Positions 59,447 to 64,000 of a stretch of DNA of 64,000 bases are shown here, one piece after another; position 1 is the stretch's first letter; each line of letters opens with the position of its first letter. Origin of the DNA: UTCHB3 sp964531325 (GTDB lineage Bacteria > Bacteroidota > Ignavibacteria > Ignavibacteriales > Ignavibacteriaceae); assembly GCA_964531325.1 (NCBI GenBank), contig CAZHCW010000001.1:124001-188000 (forward strand), given 5' to 3'. The notes beneath the pieces are model-generated. The model was not told where the DNA came from. It saw only the letters and a program-made list of their open reading frames with translations, and made no database searches. Made by a program: the position numbers and the translations under genes.

Positions 59447-61957
59447 TTAAAAATCATCAAAATCGTTTGCGATTGGAATATTCAGGAAGAGCTCCACTCT
59501 TACAACAATGGGGTCTTCCGAGGGTTTCGCATTTTTGTCCCTAACAACGAGCGAGACCTGTTTATTATTATATCTTGAAATGTCGCCTCTCATTACAAAT
59601 TTCACCACCTTAAGGAGCTGCCGTGCATCACTCCCCTGAAGGTTGAAAAGAAGTGTCTGCTCATCGGAAAGGGGTGTGCCATCAGGGGCGTAAATTCCTG
59701 CTGTCACTTCCCTCTCCAAAACCTTGTCACTTACCGGTTTGTTTTGTATCATCTCAAATACGGGATTGTTGGTGGTAACCGTGTTGCTTCCCTTTGATAT
59801 GATCGCAATCCCCACGGGTTCCGTATCGGTAGTCCGCTTTTTGTTAAACTTAATGACCGGAATCGCCACTTCCTGCAGTGAGAGTCCGCCATGAACGAAT
59901 CTGCTCCCCGAACCCGCAAGCCTGAAATTGGCACGCCCTGCAGGGAAAAGGAACTCGCTGTCGGATACAATCCCCGCCTGCTCCGCTGTCATTTTAATCA
60001 CTTTTTCGTCAGTTCTAAAACCGGATCCAAAAGCCACACGCCTTTTTACAGTTTCCGCTTTTCCGTAGGCTCCGGCATCGATAAACTCATTGTCGGGCAG
60101 CTTTGATTCCTGATAATGGAATCCATGGTCGGCGGTTATAAACACATTTGTGCCGTTAAAGGCTGCAATCTTTCTCAGAAGGTTCTCAATGTCGTTGAAG
60201 GCATCCTCCACCGCTTTGAAAGTATCATCCTGCGAAGTGGTGTCATCGCCCGTGGCATCTATTTTGTTATGGTAAATGTAAATTACCTCGAGAGCCTTCA
60301 CGGCTTCCCGTCCCTCATCGTTGCCCATTTTTACAAACTCCGAGGCAGCAAACACCCTCGACCGTGGATTTCTCTCTTTCAATCTGGCTTCCCTGTACCC
60401 CGCCGAAGCAGGCTTTCCGTCTATGGCAACGGAATCACCACCCGGAACGATCTCTAATTTTTCATGGGGAAGAAGTGCCGCCATCCCGAGTTGTGTGTAA
60501 CTCGGCACCATCCCTGCCATCATTTCAATTTTTGCATCATACCTGTCATTCTTCAGGAGGCGGGAGGTCAGTTCCACGGCAGCCTCATATCTCAAGGCAT
60601 CAGAAATGATGACAAATATCCTTTTATCGTTCCCCTGATACGGCTGAATGTAGCTCTGATAAAACCTGTTTTGCATTATCACGGAAGAAAAAGACCACCT
60701 TGCCTGCATTTCCAAAGCCTTTTTCCACGCCACTTCAAGAGGGAAAAGGAACTGATTCAACCAGACTTGCTCAACCATCTCAGCCACACCCTTAAGCACG
60801 CTTTCATGCCTCTGCCCCTTTATCGAGGTATAAAATTTCCTGTAACAGGTGTCAATTCCGGCACCGCTCACCTGATAATATTTGAATCCCTCCTCTGCCG
60901 TCCTGAACCCCAGGGGATAAAGTTTCACACTCTCGGTCAGAAGTGCAGCCTGATAGAGAGCTTCATAAAGATGCCTGTACTCTTCAAAATAGAAACAATA
61001 AAGCCTCTTGCCGATTATCTCTTTTATCCGGGATGAAGCAATGCTTCTGTTTTCAACCCCCCTCGCAAGCCCTCTGACAATCTCCTGTTCCACACACTCG
61101 GGAACTTTGCAGTCGATAAATTTCTCATATCCATGAATCGTCAGTTTCTCCTGTGCACGACTCCCATCCTGATACATTACCGCAAAATGATTGAAGCTCT
61201 CCGAAAACCTTGAATTGTTCATCCAACTCTTGAAAAACGATTCCGCAGCAGGTGTCCACTCCTCCTTCTGACTGTTCCACACTTTTGTATTTTCACGAGG
61301 GATGTGTCGCTCAAACTCGCTTTTGAAAAGGAAAAGGGGCAGTTCAACAACAGTTTCAAGCTTCCCCTGAAATCCAAACTTCGAGACAAGCCAGTCCCTA
61401 ATGAACCCGTCAAGCTTAAATTTCTGAAGCTGTGTAAGCTTGTCACCTCCCAGTCTTGCATCATTGATGAGAGCTAACAGGATATCATCCATTACGGGTT
61501 GCTCACCAATCGTAACGGCAGTCATAATAAGAGAGAAATAAGCCTCCGTCAGCCGCTGTTCCCCGTTGAGAAGTGAAACAAGCTTCTTTTTCCGGGCATC
61601 ACTGTTGAAAAAGGGAAGCCTCTCCTCCACGAAACCTCTGAGAGTTGCCGGGAACTCAAGCTCCTGGAGAAGAAGTGCAACCTTTTCGGCACTGAACTCA
61701 TGCCCCGTCATCGCAAGGTCAAGCAACCAGTTCTCATCAGGTTCAGGTTTTGGTTTGTTCGAGTATATAAGAAACTTTTTGCCCTTTTCGCTGTAGATCC
61801 GTGTCTTTATTCCAAACTCGTTGTTCTCAACGGTAATCAACTCCACTTCATCCGGAAGCCAATCAGAGGAAGTATCAGCAAATTCACCGCCTGAATCGTA
61901 CCAGACGACAATCCGCTTCTTTTCAAATATTTTTGTCAGTTGTTGTTTTAGGTTCAT
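59447..61957 (-). CDS. pglZ: BREX-1 system phosphatase PglZ type A
   Basis: 836 residues, the usual PglZ length. It begins NLKQQLTKIFEKKRIVVWYD as in other type A members. The alkaline-phosphatase-like core is seen in RIFVIISDALRYEAAVELTS (metal-binding Asp) and NVFITADHGFHYQESKLPD (Asp and His), and the late SRFVHGGLSLQEVAIPVI. PglZ is required for BREX phage exclusion and forms a complex with the methyltransferase PglX. It lies between the MNT gene and the AlbA-type ATPase gene. Its ATG has no ribosome site; CACCTCCT stands just before it instead. Confidence 0.95.
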   Translation of the reverse strand: MNLKQQLTKIFEKKRIVVWYDSGGEFADTSSDWLPDEVELITVENNEFGIKTRIYSEKGKKFLIYSNKPKPEPDENWLLDLAMTGHEFSAEKVALLLQELEFPATLRGFVEERLPFFNSDARKKKLVSLLNGEQRLTEAYFSLIMTAVTIGEQPVMDDILLALINDARLGGDKLTQLQKFKLDGFIRDWLVSKFGFQGKLETVVELPLFLFKSEFERHIPRENTKVWNSQKEEWTPAAESFFKSWMNNSRFSESFNHFAVMYQDGSRAQEKLTIHGYEKFIDCKVPECVEQEIVRGLARGVENRSIASSRIKEIIGKRLYCFYFEEYRHLYEALYQAALLTESVKLYPLGFRTAEEGFKYYQVSGAGIDTCYRKFYTSIKGQRHESVLKGVAEMVEQVWLNQFLFPLEVAWKKALEMQARWSFSSVIMQNRFYQSYIQPYQGNDKRIFVIISDALRYEAAVELTSRLLKNDRYDAKIEMMAGMVPSYTQLGMAALLPHEKLEIVPGGDSVAIDGKPASAGYREARLKERNPRSRVFAASEFVKMGNDEGREAVKALEVIYIYHNKIDATGDDTTSQDDTFKAVEDAFNDIENLLRKIAAFNGTNVFITADHGFHYQESKLPDNEFIDAGAYGKAETVKRRVAFGSGFRTDEKVIKMTAEQAGIVSDSEFLFPAGRANFRLAGSGSRFVHGGLSLQEVAIPVIKFNKKRTTDTEPVGIAIISKGSNTVTTNNPVFEMIQNKPVSDKVLEREVTAGIYAPDGTPLSDEQTLLFNLQGSDARQLLKVVKFVMRGDISRYNNKQVSLVVRDKNAKPSEDPIVVRVELFLNIPIANDFDDF

Positions 61958-62080
61958 AGGAGGTGAGGCATAGAAGTTTATAATTGTTGTCCCGGGAATT
62001 GATTATCTCGTGATTATGGATCGATAAAATGTATTAAATCATGGATTGCAGATTCAAATATGTCATTAATTAAAGAAATG

Positions 62081-62395
62081 TCACGATCCATAAATCATAT
62101 TTATATTGGCTAAAATTCCTGCTTTTCTGTATCTGTTGCTACTTGATACCAGTTCTTTTTTACTTACAAGGTCAACTCTTCTGCCAAATAAAGTCTCAAG
62201 TTCTTCTCTCAATTGTTGATATTTGAACAGAGTTATTCTTGCTTCCGGAAGAAATTCAATCAACAGATCAACATCACTCTCAGAATTGAAGTCATCCCGC
62301 ATTACTGAGCCAAACAGTGAGATTTCTTTGATCATATACTTTTTGCAGATCAGTTCAAATTGTGGTCTGTTATAATCTATCTTGATCTTTGCCAT
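62081..62395 (-). CDS. MNT-type minimal nucleotidyltransferase (orphan)
   Basis: 104 residues. The motif ISLFGSVMRDDFNSESDVDL (about residues 25-44) has the GS...(S)DxD pattern of minimal nucleotidyltransferases, and RRVDLVSKKEL carries the third acidic strand. MNT proteins act with HepT RNases as antitoxins that AMPylate the toxin. No HepT-like gene lies on either side: pglZ follows within 124 nt, and 490 nt without a gene precede. It may be a stray antitoxin or a BREX cargo gene. Confidence 0.8.
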   Translation of the reverse strand: MAKIKIDYNRPQFELICKKYMIKEISLFGSVMRDDFNSESDVDLLIEFLPEARITLFKYQQLREELETLFGRRVDLVSKKELVSSSNRYRKAGILANINMIYGS

Positions 62396-62886
62396 AATAA
62401 ATTCAATTTTGTTTCTTGTAAATTACTAAAAAGATGGCTGAAAATATAAAAAAGAAACCAATCTCCCGGATTCCTTCACATTATGCTTTTATTTATGATC
62501 CATGGTTTGTCACAACTTTGTCAAATTTTAAGTATTTCGGATTTAAATCCCGAATTATTATGATTATTTCGGATTGCATTCCGAGATTATTAGGTTTTTG
62601 TAAAACCACAAAGACCACAGAGGAATTTGTTGAGACGAGTCAACTTCGATTAGCGGTCCCGGTTTTTTTATCCTTCCTTTTCGTTCCCCGGTGGTTTTTG
62701 TATATCTAACATTGCTAATGTTATTATACAAATTTTATGTTAATTTATTGTTTTTCAATGTGTTACACATCTCTACCCATACGGCACCCCGTCCGGGGCG
62801 CAATTTGATTTTGAATTATTCTATCCATACGAGACCTCTTCCGGGGCCTTTATCGTGACCATCTTTTTCCATCGTGATTATCGTGT
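62396..62886. other. 491-nt gap with palindromic and REP-like repeats
   Basis: A 91-codon frame on the plus strand here lacks coding character. The gap holds two ~31-bp palindromic units (62533-62563 and 62565-62595, cores TTCGGATTTAAATCCCGAA and TTCGGATTGCATTCCGAGA), a CCACAAAGACCACAGAGG phrase (62606-62623) and two REP-like elements (62770-62850). Confidence 0.6.
62770..62820. repeat. REP-like direct repeat, copy A
   Basis: CCCATACGGCACCCCGTCCG with a CCCCGTCCGGGG palindrome, followed by GCGCAATTTGATTTTGAATT. It matches copy C at 63592-63641 over ~50 bp, and a shorter related unit (CCATACGAGACCTCTTCCGG) lies at 62824-62843. It lies just past the stop codon of the DUF3800-like gene. Confidence 0.8.
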
Positions 62887-63591
62887 TCAAAGAATTTTGT
62901 CTTTCTTTTCCCATACTTTCAAACTAAATTTTGTTTCGCTCCCGGGAGTATTTTTTAGCAGAGTCTGGCCTGTTTTTAACCTTATCATTGTGACCACATC
63001 ATGTTTTGTCTGATTGGCCGAAAACCCTTTAATGGAGTAAGAAACTGCACCTGTCAAAACATCTGATAGCTGGCTCAGCCTGATATCATTCTGATACACA
63101 TGATTAATTTTTATCCATGGTGGCAATTCCGGACCTGTGAAATTCTGCAAAAGTACAGTTTTCAATTTCGTGGTACTCTCTTTTAATTCCGGGTCTTTCA
63201 GCGACATATAAATGTGGTATTTATCCACCGGTTTTAGGGATGAACCCAAGAGTTCGTTAAACCATTCAAAAAAGCACTCGTGTTTATGCAGATCAAGCGT
63301 CAGGTTCTCCGGTATCGCCCTTCCCGGAACAACAAAAGCATTAAATTGCAGACAATCCTTTCGAAAAAACCAATCCACAATCGATAAAATTACCTTACGA
63401 TTACTCTCACAAGCATTCGACCATCCCAAAACATTGTTTGGATAATTAATAATTCGTTGTTTAATTTCACCGATCTTATTAGTCATTTCACCGGCGTTGC
63501 GATGTGGACACCACAGGGCACCCAAAACGATCACCGGAGCCTTTTGTCTATTCAGGTCGATATAAGTTCGAAAATATATATTGTATTCCAT
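62887..63591 (-). CDS. DUF3800-like protein inserted in the BREX locus
   Basis: 234 residues starting MEYNIYFRTYIDLNRQKAPV. The core IVLGALWCPHRNAGEMTNKI, the central VILSIVDWFFRKDCLQFNAF and the C-terminal QLSDVLTGAVSYSIKGFSAN resemble the DUF3800 family, an RNase H-like fold found in defence islands and near toxin-antitoxin genes; the N-terminal Asp of the usual active site is not obvious. The gene is bracketed by REP-like direct repeats (62770-62820 and 63592-63641), so it looks like a separately acquired cassette between pglX and pglZ. Confidence 0.6.
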   Translation of the reverse strand: MEYNIYFRTYIDLNRQKAPVIVLGALWCPHRNAGEMTNKIGEIKQRIINYPNNVLGWSNACESNRKVILSIVDWFFRKDCLQFNAFVVPGRAIPENLTLDLHKHECFFEWFNELLGSSLKPVDKYHIYMSLKDPELKESTTKLKTVLLQNFTGPELPPWIKINHVYQNDIRLSQLSDVLTGAVSYSIKGFSANQTKHDVVTMIRLKTGQTLLKNTPGSETKFSLKVWEKKDKIL

Positions 63592-63641
63592 CTATACCCA
63601 TACGGCACCGCTCACGGGCGCAATTTGTTTTTGAATCATTC
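63592..63641. repeat. REP-like direct repeat, copy C
   Basis: CCCATACGGCACCGCTCACG then GGCGCAATTTGTTTTTGAAT; partner of copy A. It abuts the start codon of the DUF3800-like gene, leaving no room for a usual ribosome site. Confidence 0.8.
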
Positions 63642-63644
63642 AAC

Positions 63645-63676
63645 ATTATTGGATTATTGCATTACTGCATTATTGG
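63645..63676. repeat. octamer array (ATTATTGG) at the end of pglX
   Basis: Four units in phase: ATTATTGG, ATTATTGC, ATTACTGC, ATTATTGG. The last one encodes the final residues and stop codon of pglX (63670-63672). Same 8-nt period as the other arrays, different sequence. Confidence 0.7.
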
Positions 63677-64000
63677 ATTCCTTTTACAACACCGGCAAAT
63701 TTCGCAATGTTAACCTTTACGCCATCGTCGAGGTCGATTGTTATCGGGTTCATGGCGAAGGGGGTCATGGTGAGGATGAAGTCTTCCACATCTTTTAACT
63801 GTTTGCGGAGGCGTTCCTCTTCCCTTACGGGGTTGTTGCCGGTGTAGATGCCGTCCTGAATGTCTTTCATGCGGGAGGCGATTTTGCTTCGGAACTCCTT
63901 CAGGTAGTCGTTGAAAATTTTGCTCATCGTCTGGTTGTTGTAGCGGTGCATGTAGATGAGTGCATTGAAGCTGCCGCCGGGGGAGGTGACGAGCCAGTAG
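63670..64000 (-). CDS. pglX: BREX-1 adenine-specific methyltransferase PglX, C-terminal end (5' part outside window)
   Basis: The visible 109 codons run from the window edge in frame: YWLVTSPGGSFNALIYMHRY, then a helical charged region (LKEFRSKIASRMKDIQDG, EEERLRKQLKDVEDFILT) and the end VNIAKFAGVVKGIQ. This matches the C-terminus of PglX, the large m6A methyltransferase that marks host DNA in BREX type 1. Order and strand (pglX, pglZ, brxL) fit a type 1 locus whose brxA, brxB and brxC should lie to the right of the window. Confidence 0.85.
   Translation of the reverse strand, partial: YWLVTSPGGSFNALIYMHRYNNQTMSKIFNDYLKEFRSKIASRMKDIQDGIYTGNNPVREEERLRKQLKDVEDFILTMTPFAMNPITIDLDDGVKVNIAKFAGVVKGIQ

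Noticed and set aside
62434..62709. Plus-strand frame of 91 codons between the MNT and DUF3800-like genes
   Set aside because: Runs through the palindromic units and the CACAGAGG phrase; composition and lack of a start signal indicate non-coding repeat DNA.

Overview
The window is AT-rich chromosomal DNA from a bacterium of the Bacteroidota/Chlorobi side, most likely an Ignavibacteria-type organism. Six large secreted proteins end in the type IX secretion (T9SS) C-terminal sorting domain with the phrase NYPNPFNP (or a variant) and a final Lys-Met-x-Leu-x-Lys motif. The window also has a DUF4835/PorD-like T9SS protein, bacillithiol ligase BshC, and promoters of the TTTG-N19-TAnnTTTG type. No rRNA, tRNA, IS element or CRISPR array was seen.

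Layout. 1-1.9 kb: muropeptide/amino-sugar recycling pair (AmpG-like permease, N-acetylglucosamine kinase). 2-7.2 kb: class V aminotransferase, prolyl oligopeptidase, a secreted FGE-like protein and a small membrane protein. 7.3-8.1 kb: nucleotidyltransferase-like/small-protein pair that resembles an abortive-infection or toxin-antitoxin module. 8.5-18 kb: four T9SS-secreted proteins (two with YCF48-like propeller repeats, one with Asp-box repeats, one with concanavalin-like repeats) and a PAS histidine kinase. 18-25.5 kb: pdxJ, two paralogous secreted YD-like proteins, a lipoprotein, an endonuclease III and a phosphohexomutase. 26-34 kb: M48 and M1 family metalloproteases, an MmcQ/YjbR protein, a class I aminotransferase, an alpha/beta hydrolase and bshC. 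34-42.8 kb: a 1252-residue T9SS protein, a lipoprotein cytochrome c, an amidase/golvesin-like protein and a TPR protein. 42.9-47.8 kb: a lipoprotein, NlpC/P60, pyruvoyl arginine decarboxylase, smpB and sppA. 47.8-55.3 kb: a propeller-type sensor kinase overlapping cydA by 4 nt, then cydB, a NYN-domain protein and a secreted GH18-like protein. 55.4-56.2 kb: the PorD-like protein. 56.4-64 kb: the distal half of a BREX type 1 phage-defence locus on the minus strand (pglX 3' end, DUF3800-like, MNT nucleotidyltransferase, pglZ, AlbA/Schlafen-type ATPase, short brxL).

The most unusual signal is not a gene. Octanucleotide-period repeat arrays (units such as AACTTCAG, GTGACTTC, GCTACTTC or ATTATTGG) sit at seven intergenic places. 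At several they run into gene ends: they supply the N-terminus of endonuclease III, the last ten residues of the class I aminotransferase, and the stop-codon regions of prolyl oligopeptidase and pglX. At two loci (23.9-24.1 and 42.8-42.9 kb) the two arms are in opposite orientation. A second family of degenerate CCGTG-AAAT phrases of about 10-11 bp occurs next to two of these arrays and at another site. In the BREX locus there are four phased TAATCATTACAT iterons upstream of brxL, and the DUF3800-like gene is bracketed by ~50-bp REP-like direct repeats.

Start codons were chosen by ribosome-binding sites where possible. Several genes have a GGAG site inside a longer TTG-initiated frame, so the true start lies a few codons downstream of the longest frame.
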